From Streptacidiphilus sp041262525 (GTDB taxonomy: Bacteria > Actinomycetota > Actinomycetes > Streptomycetales > Streptomycetaceae): 64,000 nucleotides of DNA. Where the stretch lies: the NCBI RefSeq assembly GCF_041262525.1, contig NZ_JBGCCK010000013.1, forward strand, positions 62,001-126,000. The letters are read 5' to 3'. The notes under the pieces were generated by a model that saw only the letters and a program-made list of their open reading frames with translations, ran no database searches and was not told the DNA's origin. Position numbers and translations under genes: made by a program. This document shows positions 1-7,714 of the stretch, piece by piece. The number at the start of each line of letters is the position of its first letter. The first letter of the stretch is position 1.

Positions 1-34
1 ACCGTGCGCGCAAGCGCAATTCACTGCAGTCACC

Positions 35-113
35 CGGCCCGCAGGCTCACCGGATCGTCCTTCGGTGCCTTGCCCCTCCCCATGGGAGAAGCAAGGAGTC
101 AGCCTGCGGGCCG
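35..113 (-). terminator. Nested inverted repeat at the 3' end of the ECF42 gene
   Basis: A perfect 13-bp inverted repeat (CGGCCCGCAGGCT at 35-47, its complement at 101-113) encloses a second stem (CCTTGC/GCAAGG) and a third (CTCCC/GGGAG). It overlaps the stop codon of the sigma factor gene, so it probably folds in the 3' end of that mRNA as a terminator or stabiliser. No U-tract follows, so a rho-independent role is only an inference. Confidence 0.4.
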
Positions 114-1385
114 TCTGCCTTCTCGACCCTCTTTCTCTCCGCCCAGCTCCCACGCCGCGATCCGGCGCAGCCGGTGGGCGCGGTCCGGCTCGGGCAGCGG
201 CACCGCGAGGGAGCGGCGCATGGACGCGGCCGCGTCGGCGAAGCGGCCGGTGCGGGCCAGGAGCTCGGCGCGGATCGCGAGGCGGCGGTGGTCGTGCTCG
301 TCGGGGGTGCGGGCGTCCAGGGTGTCGAGCGCGGCCAGGCCGGCGGCCGGGCCGTACGCCTCGGCGACCGCCACCGCGCGGCCCAGGGCGGCCGGGGTGT
401 TGCCGGGCTGGACGGACATCAGCAGGTCGAAGAGGCGCACGATCTCGGGCCAGTCGGTCTCCACGGCGGTCCGTGCGATCGCATGCTGCGCGGCGATCGC
501 GGCCTGGAGCTGGTACGGGTCTGCCTGCCCGCCGGTGCGGTCCAGTGAACCCGCGAGCAGGCGCAGGCCCTCGTCGATCGCGCTCGCGTCCCAGCGGGAG
601 CGGTCCTGGTCCGCGAGCAGCACCGGCTCACCGTCCGTGCCCAGCCTGGCCGGGCGACGGGCTTCGGTGAGCAACAGCAGAGCGAGCAGCGCCTCAGGCT
701 GTGGTTCGCCCGGCAGCAGCCCGCGCAGCAGCCGGGCCAGTCGCAGCGCCTCCGCGCACAGGTCGACGTCGATCAGCGCGTCGCCCGTCAGCCGGGTGTG
801 CCCGGCGGTGTAGAGGCCGTGGACGACGCCGCAGACCGCGGCGAGGCGAGCGGGCAACTCCTCGGCCGTGGGCACCCGGTAGCGGATACCGGCCTGCTTG
901 ATCTTCTGCCGGGTCCGGGTCAGCCGCTTGGCCATCGCGGGCTCGCTGGTGAGCAGCGCGGCCGCGATCTCCTCGACGCCGAGTCCGCAGAGCGTGCGCA
1001 GCGCGAGGGCGACCCGGGCCTCGGGGGCGAGCGTCGGGTGGCAGCAGACGAAGATCAGCCGCAGCTGGTCGTCGGGCAGGGCGGCCGCTGAGGGTTCGGG
1101 GGTCGGCTCCGGTGCCGTCTGGTCGAACAACTCCGTCGCCTCCCGTTCCTTACGGTCGCGCAGGCCTTCCCTGCGGATCAGGTCGAGCGCCTTGCGCCGG
1201 GCCACCACGGTCAGCCAGGCGCGCGGACTCTCCGGCACGCCGGAGGCGGGCCAGTCGCGGAGCGCGGCGATCGTCGCCTCCTGGACCGCGTCCTCGGCGA
1301 TGCCCAGGTCGCCGACCGTCCGGATGAGGGTGGCCAGGATTCTGGCCCCCTCCAACCGGACGGTCTGCGCGAGCGGGTCCTCCAC
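99..1385 (-). CDS. ECF42-family RNA polymerase sigma factor (long, with C-terminal DUF6596/TPR-like extension)
   Basis: This 428-residue protein has an extracytoplasmic-function sigma core: region 2 near residues 10-75 (DLGIAEDAVQEATIAALRDW, RAWLTVVARRKALDLIRR) and region 4 near 105-170 (CGLGVEEIAAALLTSEPAM). About 240 residues follow, helical and rich in Ala and Leu, in place of a membrane anti-sigma factor. That layout, with a DGPF/YCII gene 13 bp upstream, is diagnostic of the ECF42 group, where the C-terminal extension is needed for activity. The start is GTG. The two genes form one transcript on the minus strand. The physiological signal is unknown. I am confident of the family. Confidence 0.93.
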   Translation of the reverse strand: MEDPLAQTVRLEGARILATLIRTVGDLGIAEDAVQEATIAALRDWPASGVPESPRAWLTVVARRKALDLIRREGLRDRKEREATELFDQTAPEPTPEPSAAALPDDQLRLIFVCCHPTLAPEARVALALRTLCGLGVEEIAAALLTSEPAMAKRLTRTRQKIKQAGIRYRVPTAEELPARLAAVCGVVHGLYTAGHTRLTGDALIDVDLCAEALRLARLLRGLLPGEPQPEALLALLLLTEARRPARLGTDGEPVLLADQDRSRWDASAIDEGLRLLAGSLDRTGGQADPYQLQAAIAAQHAIARTAVETDWPEIVRLFDLLMSVQPGNTPAALGRAVAVAEAYGPAAGLAALDTLDARTPDEHDHRRLAIRAELLARTGRFADAAASMRRSLAVPLPEPDRAHRLRRIAAWELGGEKEGREGRRPAG

Positions 1386-1398
1386 GGCGCCGCTGCTC

Positions 1399-1761
1399 CT
1401 ACTCGGGCTGGGGCTGGGAGAAAGAGGCCACTGGCCGCACCTCGATCGCGCCGTGCCAGGCGCCCGGGATCTTCGCGGCGAGCGCGACGGCCTCGTCGAG
1501 GTCGGCGCAGTCCAGCAGGTAGAAGCCGGTCAGGGCCTCCTTGGTCTCGGCGTAGGGGCCGTCGCTGACGACGACCTCCCCGCCGCGCGCGCCGAGCACG
1601 CGGACGACGGTTGCGGTGGCGGTCGGTGCGAGGGCCTTCCCGCCGGCAATGTGCTTCTCGGCCTCAGCGCGGAAGGCGGCGTATTGCGGCAGCCACTCCG
1701 AGGCGTTCTCGGGCTCGGAGAAGTCGAGGTCGGGGGTGTAGATCAGAGCCGCATAGAGCAT
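1399..1761 (-). CDS. YCII-related DGPF-domain protein, ECF42 partner
   Basis: This small protein of about 120 residues carries the YCII/DGPF signature VSDGPYAETKEALTGFYLLD near residues 77-96. I place the start at the ATG at 1761, because GAAAGG lies nine bases upstream of it. A TTG further upstream would add three residues. The gene sits 13 bp before the ECF42 sigma gene in the same direction, the standard arrangement for this sigma group. YCII-like folds can be small enzymes or ligand-binding proteins. A sensory or effector role for the sigma factor is inferred only from context. Confidence 0.88.
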   Translation of the reverse strand: MLYAALIYTPDLDFSEPENASEWLPQYAAFRAEAEKHIAGGKALAPTATATVVRVLGARGGEVVVSDGPYAETKEALTGFYLLDCADLDEAVALAAKIPGAWHGAIEVRPVASFSQPQPE

Positions 1762-1980
1762 GGCGTGCAACCTTTCGGACGCTGTCCGGACCGGGCGGTC
1801 GCCCTGGTCCTCACCCTAGGGACGAACGGATCCTCGTGCCCGGGACACTCGGCGGGACAATTTCCCTCCCCGATTTCCTCCCCGATTTGCTACCCGACTT
1901 CTGCCGCGATGTGTCCCTTCCGCCAGATGTCGTCCGTCCAGTAGTGCAGGCATACCTCCGGACAGGACGGAACCCTTCCC

Positions 1981-3420
1981 ATGTCCACGCACATCACCTC
2001 CCCCTCCTCGCCCTCGTCTCCCTCCGCCGCGCGGATCGACGGAAAGGACGCCGGCTCCGGGACCGGCCACGGCTGGGTCCTCGCGCTGATGTCCGCGGCG
2101 GCGTTCATGGCGGTCCTCGACGTCCTCGTGGTCACCACCGCGCTCACCACGATCCAGCGCTCCATCCACGCCTCCCCCGAACAGTTGGGCTGGACGGTCA
2201 ACGCCTTCACGCTCGCGCTCGCCGTCTCCATCCTCCCGGCGGCGGCGCTCGGCGACCGGTTCGGCCGACGCCGGGTGCTGGTCGCCGGACTGGCGCTCTT
2301 CTCACTCTGCTCCGCCGCGTGCGCGCTGGCGCCGTCGATCGGTCCGTTGATCGCGGCGCGGGCGGCCCAGGGCGTCGGCGCGGCGACGATCATGCCGCTG
2401 ACGCTGGCCATCCTGGGCTCGACCTTTCCTCCCGAGAAGCGCGGCCGGGCCATCGGCATCTGGGGCGGCCTGACAGGCCTCGCGGTCGCGGCGGGGCCGC
2501 TGGTCGGCGGCGCGGTCGTGCAGGGGCTCGGCTGGCAGTGGATCTTCTGGGTGAACGTGCTGCTGGGCGCGGTCCTGATCCCGCTGATCGTGCGCCGGGT
2601 GCCGGAGAGCCGCGGCCCGGCCGGCCCGATCGACCTACCGGGACTGGCCCTGGTCGCACTGGGCGCGCTCGGCCTGGTCTGGGGCATGGTCCGGGGCAAC
2701 AGCATGGGCTGGACCAGCGCGGAGATCGTCACCGCGCTGGCCGGCGGCGCCGTGCTGCTGGTCGCCTTCGTCGCCTGGGAACTGCGGACCCGCACGCCGA
2801 TGCTGCCGATGCCGTTCTTCCGCTCCCGCGCCTTCTCGGCGGGGCAGGCGGCGGGCTTCCTGATGACGGCGAGCCTGTTCGGCGCGGTGTTCCTGATGGC
2901 GCAGTACTTCCAGCTGGTCACGCTGTCGTCCCCGCTCGGCGCGGGCCTGCGGCTGCTGCCGTGGACGGCGACGCCGATGGTCGTGGCCCCGCTGGCCGGG
3001 GCGCTGGCGGACCGGGTCGGCGAGCGCTGGATCCTCACCGGCGGCCTGGCCCTGCAGGGCGTCGGCCTGGCCTTCGTGGCCCTGATCGCGGGCACCACGA
3101 CCAGCTACGCCGCGCTCGCGGTCGGCCTGGTCGCGGCGGGCATCGGCATCTCGATGGCGCTGCCGACGGTCCAGACCGCGGTCCTGGGCGCGGTGCCGCC
3201 CACCGGGATCGGCAAGGCGGCCGGCAGCAGCAACACCTTCCGCCAACTGGGCGGCGCCTTCGGCATCGCGCTGGCCCTGGCGCTCTTCACCCACTGGGGC
3301 GACCTCTCCTCGCCCGCGCACTTCGCCTCCGGCTTCCGCCCGGCGGTCGCCGCCCTCGCGCTGCTCTCTCTGCTCGGCGCCGCCTCCGGCGCGCTGGTGC
3401 CGGGACGCCCCCGGCGCTGA
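1981..3420 (+). CDS. MFS drug-efflux transporter, DHA2 (14-TMS, EmrB/QacA) family
   Basis: The 479-residue product has a short hydrophilic N-terminus rich in Ser and Pro, followed by about 14 hydrophobic segments. Motif C-like and antiporter features are visible: LDVLVVTTALTTIQRSI in helix 1, GDRFGRRRVLVAGL (motif A) after helix 2, and WGGLTGLAVAAGPLVGGAV (motif C) in helix 5. Members use the proton gradient to export drugs or metabolites across the membrane. It is transcribed divergently from the DGPF/ECF42 pair with a 219-bp shared upstream region, so ECF42 could control it, but no shared promoter motif was identified. The substrate cannot be predicted. Confidence 0.93.
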   Translation: MSTHITSPSSPSSPSAARIDGKDAGSGTGHGWVLALMSAAAFMAVLDVLVVTTALTTIQRSIHASPEQLGWTVNAFTLALAVSILPAAALGDRFGRRRVLVAGLALFSLCSAACALAPSIGPLIAARAAQGVGAATIMPLTLAILGSTFPPEKRGRAIGIWGGLTGLAVAAGPLVGGAVVQGLGWQWIFWVNVLLGAVLIPLIVRRVPESRGPAGPIDLPGLALVALGALGLVWGMVRGNSMGWTSAEIVTALAGGAVLLVAFVAWELRTRTPMLPMPFFRSRAFSAGQAAGFLMTASLFGAVFLMAQYFQLVTLSSPLGAGLRLLPWTATPMVVAPLAGALADRVGERWILTGGLALQGVGLAFVALIAGTTTSYAALAVGLVAAGIGISMALPTVQTAVLGAVPPTGIGKAAGSSNTFRQLGGAFGIALALALFTHWGDLSSPAHFASGFRPAVAALALLSLLGAASGALVPGRPRR

Positions 3421-3545
3421 GCCGGCACCGGTCGGGGGAGCCGGGCATGCACAGCCGCTTCGCAGGGGGCACACGCCGGACGCAGCGCCGCCGTGTGACG
3501 GAGCAGACGCGGCGGGGCAAGGGTCGGCCGGCGCGCCCGAAAAGC

Positions 3546-3586
3546 GGACAGGCCGCCCCCGCGTGATGCGGGGGCGGCCTGTCCGG
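3546..3586 (-). terminator. Rho-independent terminator of the DEAD-box helicase gene
   Basis: A perfect 18-bp stem (3546-3563 with 3569-3586) has a 5-nt loop. On the minus strand it is followed by CTTTT. It lies 18 bp past the helicase stop codon. The MFS gene converges on it, so it may serve both directions. Confidence 0.85.
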
Positions 3587-3603
3587 TGGGTACTGCTGGT
3601 GCG

Positions 3604-5850
3604 TCAGCTCTTCCAGCGCGGCTTGCGGTCGGCAGCGCCGGGGCCGCCGGTGGCCGGGCGGCCGTAGCCGGCCGGGCCGCGGTCGTCGCGGCGCTGGAAG
3701 CCGCCACGGTCGTCACGGCGGTCGTCGCGACGGAAGTTGCCCGAGGCGGGGCGGTGGTCGTCACGGCGGCCGGCGCCGAAGGACGGACGGCTGCTGGTAC
3801 CGCTGTTGCGGTCACGGTCGCCGAAGGAGGGACGGCTGCTGCCGCCGCTGTTGCGGTCACGGTCGCCGAAGGACGGACGGCTGCCACCGAAGGACGGACG
3901 GTCGTCGCGACGCTGGAAACCACCACGGTCGTCACGGCGGTCGCCGCCACGCTCGTCACGGCGCTGGAAACCACCGCGCTCGCCGCCACGGTCGTCACGA
4001 CGGAAGCCACCGTCACGGTCGTCCCGACGCTGGAAACCACCGCGCTCGCCGCCACGGTCGTCACGACGGAAGCCACCGTCACGGTCATCGCGACGCTGGA
4101 AACCACCACGGTCACCACGGTCGTCCCGACGCTGGAAACCGCCGCGCTCGCCGCCACGGTCGTCACGACGGAAGCCACCGTCACGGTCATCGCGACGCTG
4201 GAAGCCGCCACGGTCACCGCGGTCGTCGCGACGCTGGAAGCTGCCACGCTCGTCCCGGCGGTCGTCACGGTCGGCGCGCGGGGCGCGGGCCTCGACCACG
4301 GCCGGCGCGGACTCATCGCCCACCTCGGCCGTCACAGCGGTCTCGGTCGTGGCGGAGGCCTCCTCGGCCTCGTCCTCGTCCAGGCCGAGCTCGGCGCGCT
4401 CGGCGGCGGCGCGGGCCGCCAGGCGGTCGGCCTCCTCGCGGAGGTTCGTGGCGTGGCGGGTGGCCCGCTCCAGCTCCTTGGTCAGTGCGACGACGTCACG
4501 CTCGGCCTGCTTGGCCTGCGTGGCCGCCGACTCCGCCTGGACGCCGGTCAGCGAACGGGCGCCGGTGATGCGGACGAGGTCCGCGTCGAAGGAGCCGCCC
4601 ACGATGTGGCGGGTGGCCTCGACGCCGGCGTCCTCGAGCAGACGGAAGGTGCTGCGACGCTGGTGCGGCAGGATCAGCGTGACGACCGTGCCGGAGCGGC
4701 CGGCACGCGCGGTGCGGCCGGAGCGGTGCAGGTAGTCCTTGTGGTCACCGGCCGGGTCCACGTTCAGGACCAGGTCGATGCCGTCGACGTGGATGCCGCG
4801 GGCGGCGACGTCGGTGGCGACCAGGACGTTGACGTAACCGTCCTTGAAGTCGGCCAGGGTGCGGGTACGCGCGCCCTGGGTCATGCCGCCGTGCAGGGCG
4901 TCGGACTTGACGCCCGCGTCGCGCAGCTGCTCGGCGACCCGGTCCGCGCCCATCTGGGTGCGGACGAAGATGATGGTGCGGCCCTTGCGGGCGGCGATGG
5001 CGTTGGTGACCGGGGCCTTGTCCTTGGGCTTCACGACCAGGACGTGGTGGGTCATGGTGGTGACCGCGCCGGCCGACGGGTCGACCTCGTGCGTGACCGG
5101 GTTCACCAGGTAGCGCTTGACCAGCGAGTCGATCTCGTTCTCCAGCGTGGCGGAGAAGAGCATCCGCTGGCCGCCGGCGGGGACCTTGTCGAGGATCTCG
5201 GTGACCTCGGGCAGGAAGCCCATGTCGGCCATCTGGTCGGCCTCGTCCAGGACGACGATCTCGGTCTCGTCCAGGCTGCAGGCGCCGCGGTCGAGCAGGT
5301 CGCGCAGGCGGCCGGGGGTGGCGACGAGGATGTCGACGCCGCGCTCCAGGGCCCAGATCTGCTTCGGCATCGAGGTGCCACCGCAGACGACCTTCAGGTT
5401 CAGGCCGAGCACCGAGCCGTACGGCTCCAGCGCGTCGGAGACCTGCATGGCCAGCTCGCGGGTCGGGACCATGATCAGGCCACGCGGGCGCTTGGCGCGG
5501 GTGCGGCCCTGCTCCAGGCGGGTCAGCAGCGGCAGGCCGAAGCTGAGCGTCTTGCCGGAGCCGGTGCGGCCGCGGCCGAGGACGTCCTTGCCGGCGAGCG
5601 CGTCCGGGATGGTGGCGGCCTGGATCGGGAACGGCGTGGTCACGCCGCGCTTGGCGAGGGTACGGACGATCTCGTCCGGCAGACCGAGGTCGCCGAAGGT
5701 GATCGAGGGGGTGTCGGTGGCCTCCGCAGCCTCGGGGCTGTCGGAGGAGGCGGCGTCCGCCAGAACCTCGACAGCCTCGGCGACGACCTCGGCCTGGTCG
5801 GCCTGGTCGTTTTCGGGCATGGCGAAGCGGGCGTCGTCAACGAGGAACAT
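3604..5850 (-). CDS. DEAD-box ATP-dependent RNA helicase with long RGG-like C-terminal tail
   Basis: The ATP-dependent RNA helicase remodels RNA structure, probably in ribosome assembly, mRNA decay or cold adaptation. The motifs run in order: Q motif (FGDLGLP..PFPIQAATIP), motif I (GRTGSGKT), Ia (PTRELA), II (DEAD), III (SAT) and VI (HRSGRTARAG). The last 200 or so residues form a low-complexity tail of repeated FQRRDDRGDRGG and FRRDDRGGERGG units, then SRPSFGDRDRNS units, typical of RNA-binding RGG tails. I chose the ATG at 5850 (748 residues) because GGAAGG lies six bases upstream. The reading frame stays open further upstream, but that extension has no family resemblance. A terminator follows. 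Confidence 0.95.
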   Translation of the reverse strand: MFLVDDARFAMPENDQADQAEVVAEAVEVLADAASSDSPEAAEATDTPSITFGDLGLPDEIVRTLAKRGVTTPFPIQAATIPDALAGKDVLGRGRTGSGKTLSFGLPLLTRLEQGRTRAKRPRGLIMVPTRELAMQVSDALEPYGSVLGLNLKVVCGGTSMPKQIWALERGVDILVATPGRLRDLLDRGACSLDETEIVVLDEADQMADMGFLPEVTEILDKVPAGGQRMLFSATLENEIDSLVKRYLVNPVTHEVDPSAGAVTTMTHHVLVVKPKDKAPVTNAIAARKGRTIIFVRTQMGADRVAEQLRDAGVKSDALHGGMTQGARTRTLADFKDGYVNVLVATDVAARGIHVDGIDLVLNVDPAGDHKDYLHRSGRTARAGRSGTVVTLILPHQRRSTFRLLEDAGVEATRHIVGGSFDADLVRITGARSLTGVQAESAATQAKQAERDVVALTKELERATRHATNLREEADRLAARAAAERAELGLDEDEAEEASATTETAVTAEVGDESAPAVVEARAPRADRDDRRDERGSFQRRDDRGDRGGFQRRDDRDGGFRRDDRGGERGGFQRRDDRGDRGGFQRRDDRDGGFRRDDRGGERGGFQRRDDRDGGFRRDDRGGERGGFQRRDERGGDRRDDRGGFQRRDDRPSFGGSRPSFGDRDRNSGGSSRPSFGDRDRNSGTSSRPSFGAGRRDDHRPASGNFRRDDRRDDRGGFQRRDDRGPAGYGRPATGGPGAADRKPRWKS
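3780..4265. repeat. Tandem coding repeats in the helicase C-terminal tail
   Basis: This segment encodes several near-identical units of roughly 60-100 bp specifying Arg/Asp/Gly/Phe-rich peptides. Identical blocks such as GCTGGAAACCACC and GTCACGACGGAAGCCACCGT recur. All units stay in frame. Copy number could vary between strains through slippage or unequal recombination. A long open frame on the plus strand here is an artefact of this repetition. Confidence 0.85.
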
Positions 5851-5991
5851 GAAAAACCTTCCGGATATCGGCACGCGCCAAATCCGCAGGAATCCAAACC
5901 GCCTCGATGCGGTGAGCCACGGAAGTACCGGTACGCGCCAAGGGCGCCTGTACTTACACGGCGCCGGGCAAATTGAGCACAACGATCTACC

Positions 5992-6021
5992 AAGATAGCG
6001 CAGTGGGGGCGGATGCGGCAA
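5992..6021 (-). promoter_or_regulatory. Candidate sigma-70-type promoter for the RNA helicase gene
   Basis: On the minus strand, TTGCCG (6016-6021) and TATCTT (5992-5997) are separated by 18 bp. This would give a 5' leader of about 130-140 nt ahead of the helicase ATG, a region with short repeated ACGCGCCAA blocks. Long leaders are common for RNA-helicase genes under self- or cold-dependent control, but no specific fold was established. Confidence 0.5.
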
Positions 6022-6032
6022 ACCGCCCCAGT

Positions 6033-6617
6033 TCACCCCTTGGAAGCGCTGGTCGAAGGGGTGGGAGCGGGTGTCGTGGAGGGGGGCGGCGTGGCGGATG
6101 GAGTGGTCGTCGGGCTCAGGTGTTCGGTGGGGGTGGGGCTGGGCTGCGCGGGGGGCGTGGCGGGCGCAGGAGCGCCCGTCGCACTGGGCCCGGGGCTGTT
6201 GCCGACCGGCAGGCCGGCGCCGCCGCCCGCACCGCCGGCAGCAGCCGCGGACGGCGCCGCGCTCGGACGGCCGCCGCCCGCACTCGCCGAGGCGCTCGCA
6301 GCGGCCTCCGCGCCGGGGGACCCACTCGGGTGGTGCTTCCCCTCGCGCTTGGCGCGGGCGCCGTCCTGCGACGACCCCTCGTCGGCCACGCCCGCCGTCG
6401 GCGCCCCGGCCCCGGCCGGCGCGACGGCGGGACCCACCTCCATGCAACCGGCCAGCGATCCGACCACGCCGACCGCCGCCCCGGCCACGACCGCCCACGC
6501 CGTGACCCGGCGCACCCCCACTCCGACCTTGCCCAATGCCTCCGGCCCCGCTTCCTCGCCCACGTCCTGGCCCCCGCCCTCTCCCTTCCTCAACGGCGAC
6601 GGCGACCCAAAGGTCAC
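6033..6617 (-). CDS. Putative lipoprotein, Pro/Ser/Thr/Ala-rich
   Basis: The predicted 194-residue protein has a charged N-terminus, a hydrophobic stretch (VTAWAVVAGAAVGVVG) and a lipobox SLAGC with the acylated Cys near residue 58. The rest is low-complexity Ala/Gly/Pro/Ser/Thr sequence without a recognisable domain, like a cell-wall-spanning stalk. The start is GTG with GGAGAGG just upstream. It lies 24 bp after the zincin gene in the same direction, which suggests an operon. The coding assignment rests on the lipobox, codon bias and ribosome-binding site. The function is unknown. Confidence 0.6.
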   Translation of the reverse strand: MTFGSPSPLRKGEGGGQDVGEEAGPEALGKVGVGVRRVTAWAVVAGAAVGVVGSLAGCMEVGPAVAPAGAGAPTAGVADEGSSQDGARAKREGKHHPSGSPGAEAAASASASAGGGRPSAAPSAAAAGGAGGGAGLPVGNSPGPSATGAPAPATPPAQPSPTPTEHLSPTTTPSATPPPSTTPAPTPSTSASKG

Positions 6618-6641
6618 GGGCCTCTCCGGTTCGCGCGGCGG

Positions 6642-6992
6642 TCACCCGTAGCCGAGCTCGTGCAGCCGCTCGTCCTCGATCCCGAAGTGGTGCCCGATCT
6701 CGTGCACGACGGTCACCCCGACCTCACGCACCACCTCGTCCTCGCTCGCGCACATCCGCAGCGCCGGATTCCGGTAGATCGTGATCCGGTCCGGCAGCAC
6801 TCCGGCGTACCACTCGCCGCGCTCGGTCAGCGGCGTCCCCTCGTAGAGCCCGAGCAGCTCCGGCGCGCCCACCGGGGGCTCGTCCTCGACGAAGATCACC
6901 ACGTTGTCCATCAAACGGGTGAGCTCGCTGGGGATCCGGTCGAGTGCCTCCCCGACCAGCTCCTCGAACCGCTCCCGACCCATCTCCAGCAC
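6642..6992 (-). CDS. Zincin-like metallopeptidase family protein (Zincin_1/DUF1025)
   Basis: This 116-residue protein carries the zinc-binding signature HEIGHHFGIEDERLHELG near its C-terminus: HExxH plus a downstream Asp and His, as in the Zincin_1 family. The N-terminal part (RFEELVGEALDRIPSELTRL, VVIFVEDEP) also matches that family. Substrates are not known for these actinobacterial proteins. The start is taken as the GTG at 6992 because AGGGG lies seven bases upstream. The longer open frame runs into the tRNA-Glu gene and is unlikely. The gene is probably cotranscribed with the following lipoprotein gene. Confidence 0.88.
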   Translation of the reverse strand: MLEMGRERFEELVGEALDRIPSELTRLMDNVVIFVEDEPPVGAPELLGLYEGTPLTERGEWYAGVLPDRITIYRNPALRMCASEDEVVREVGVTVVHEIGHHFGIEDERLHELGYG

Positions 6993-7094
6993 GCCGACGC
7001 CCCTGACCTCGATATCGATTTTGGCGATCCCGCTCGCACCCCGTATGCTTCTGAACGTCCCCGACGGCCGCAAGGTAGCCGGGAGGGTCCAACC

Positions 7095-7167
7095 GCCCTC
7101 ATCGTCTAGTGGCCCAGGACGCCGCCCTTTCAAGGCGGTAGCACGGGTTCGAATCCCGTTGGGGGCA
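7095..7167 (+). tRNA. tRNA-Glu (anticodon TTC)
   Basis: The 73-nt cloverleaf has acceptor arms GCCCTCA/TGGGGGC, anticodon loop CTTTCAA and T-loop GTTCGAATC. CCA is not encoded. It is the first of three tRNA genes on the plus strand. Confidence 0.97.
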
Positions 7168-7198
7168 CGGTATTACCGTGCACGCAGGTTGTGCATAT

Positions 7199-7272
7199 GG
7201 CTCCGTGGAGCAGTTGGTTAGCTCGCCACCCTGTCAAGGTGGAGGTCGCGGGTTCAAGTCCCGTCGGAGTCG
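7199..7272 (+). tRNA. tRNA-Asp (anticodon GTC), copy 1
   Basis: The 74-nt cloverleaf has anticodon loop CTGTCAA and acceptor arms GGCTCCG/CGGAGTC. Its sequence is identical to the second copy at 13695-13768. It is cotranscribed with the flanking tRNA genes. Confidence 0.97.
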
Positions 7273-7300
7273 CTCAGGTATCCCCCGCAAGGGGGAGCCT

Positions 7301-7374
7301 GGCCAGGTAGCTCAGTTGGTACGAGCGTCCGCCTGAAAAGCGGAAGGTCGCCGGTTCGACCCCGGCCCTGGCCA
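7301..7374 (+). tRNA. tRNA-Phe (anticodon GAA)
   Basis: The 74-nt cloverleaf has anticodon loop CTGAAAA and acceptor arms GGCCAGG/CCTGGCC. A small CCCCC/GGGGG hairpin separates it from tRNA-Asp and may guide processing. Confidence 0.97.
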
Positions 7375-7392
7375 CCTTGTTCGATCAGTAGG

Positions 7393-7427
7393 AAGCCCCG
7401 AGCGGATCATCCGCACGGGGCTTTTTC
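7393..7427 (+). terminator. Terminator of the Glu-Asp-Phe tRNA operon
   Basis: The stem AAGCCCCG/CGGGGCTT encloses an inner GCGGAT/ATCCGC stem and is followed by five T residues. It lies 18 bp past tRNA-Phe. Confidence 0.9.
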
Positions 7428-7501
7428 GTTGCCTCACGCCAGCCGATCCCGGCTCGGACTGATCTGAGGTGCCGCCAGGCGCAGCTCAGGAGGCACCACC
7501 C

Positions 7502-7705
7502 ATGGACCCGGAGCACTTCGCACTCCTCGAAGAACCTTCCGAGTCAGGCCCTGGAGACGACGGACAATCAGGTCCCCGCTGAGATGGCCGAGATCGCGGT
7601 GGAACTGGTCTCACCCTCCAACCCGGAGAACGACTGGGTCGGCTTCGGACGCGGACCGCCCGGAACCCCTCGTGCGGGGTTCCGGGCGGTCGAGCGAGCC
7701 GGCTA
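7502..7705 (+). pseudogene. Probable remnant of a Uma2-family (DUF820) gene
   Basis: A good ribosome-binding site (AGGAGG, eight bases before the ATG) opens a frame beginning MDPEHFALLEEPSE that stops after 26 codons. Two bases later an overlapping frame encodes EIAVELVSPSNPENDWVG, which resembles the conserved core of Uma2 nuclease-like proteins (VVEVVSPSNPENDW). The middle and C-terminal parts of a normal protein of about 190 residues are missing. I read this as a gene decayed by internal deletion and frameshift. The family match is from memory of the motif. Confidence 0.42.
7654..7691 (-). terminator. Hairpin downstream of the secreted propeller-like protein gene
   Basis: A perfect 16-bp stem (7654-7669 with 7676-7691) with a 6-nt loop lies 24 bp beyond the stop codon of the minus-strand gene. 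There is no clear U-tract. Confidence 0.65.
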
Positions 7706-7714
7706 GCTGATCGG

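Noticed and set aside
3780..4265. Possible CRISPR-like array
   Set aside because: The repeats are contiguous in-frame coding units without unique spacers, and no cas genes are present.
3586..5976. 796-codon plus-strand open frame opposite the RNA helicase
   Set aside because: It is Val/Ala/Thr/Gly low-complexity sequence created by the repeated, GC-biased helicase codons. It has no ribosome-binding site or family motif, and the minus strand has unmistakable DEAD-box motifs.
5851..6645. N-terminal extension of the helicase frame to 1013 residues
   Set aside because: The extra part has no helicase homology and overlaps the lipoprotein gene. GGAAGG before the ATG at 5850 marks the start.
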